From the NCBI GenBank assembly GCA_913030895.1, contig CAJWGK010000003.1:1-64000 (forward strand): a stretch of 64,000 nucleotides of DNA. The letters are read 5' to 3'. The position numbers and the translations under genes are program-made. The notes under the pieces were generated by a model that was not told the origin of the DNA, did no database searches, and was given only the letters and a program-made list of their open reading frames with translations. Every line of letters starts with the position of its first letter. Positions within the stretch are counted from its first letter, which is position 1. Below, one piece after another: positions 63,871 through 64,000 of this stretch. Source of the stretch: an uncultured Flavobacteriaceae bacterium (GTDB lineage: Bacteria; Bacteroidota; Bacteroidia; Flavobacteriales; Flavobacteriaceae).

Positions 63871-64000
63871 TGTCCTTACAAAAATAAGGCTTTCTAATAG
63901 CTTCATCAAGATTAAACTTGCATAGAAAATAATTGATGCCAGAATGGAATTAAAATTTTAAGTATTTCTCTTTTTGAAGGGTCAATAATACCCAATAAAC

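Overview
This is a chromosomal segment of an AT-rich member of the Bacteroidota. It is probably a marine flavobacterium, judged from DUF3467 after rpoC, DUF4295 after rpmG, BshC, and TAnnTTTG-type promoters. The window is almost entirely tightly packed housekeeping genes: tuf / tRNA-Trp / secE-nusG-rplKAJL-rpoBC, rpmB-rpmG-DUF4295-ftsY, rimO, guaA, pyrG, yidC, mnmA, lysA, sucC, uvrB, htpG, recR, cinA, cca and sua5. The left end carries a small carbohydrate/secretion block: an alpha-amylase family enzyme, a GxDLY-type SGNH hydrolase, and a GMC oxidoreductase with its small partner subunit. I found no CRISPR array, transposon, prophage, BGC or recognisable defence island. The most interesting items are: (i) an uncharacterised protein (59345-60406) whose sequence reads like a divergent kinase/aminoglycoside-phosphotransferase fold; (ii) a TetR-fold plus ABC1/UbiB-kinase pair reminiscent of COQ9/COQ8; (iii) a LysM plus type-I periplasmic-binding-fold protein between guaA and pyrG; (iv) a strong hairpin in the rplL-rpoB gap; and (v) a roughly 600-bp gap after rpoC holding a stop-interrupted small ORF. 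Family assignments come from reading motifs; no database search was run.
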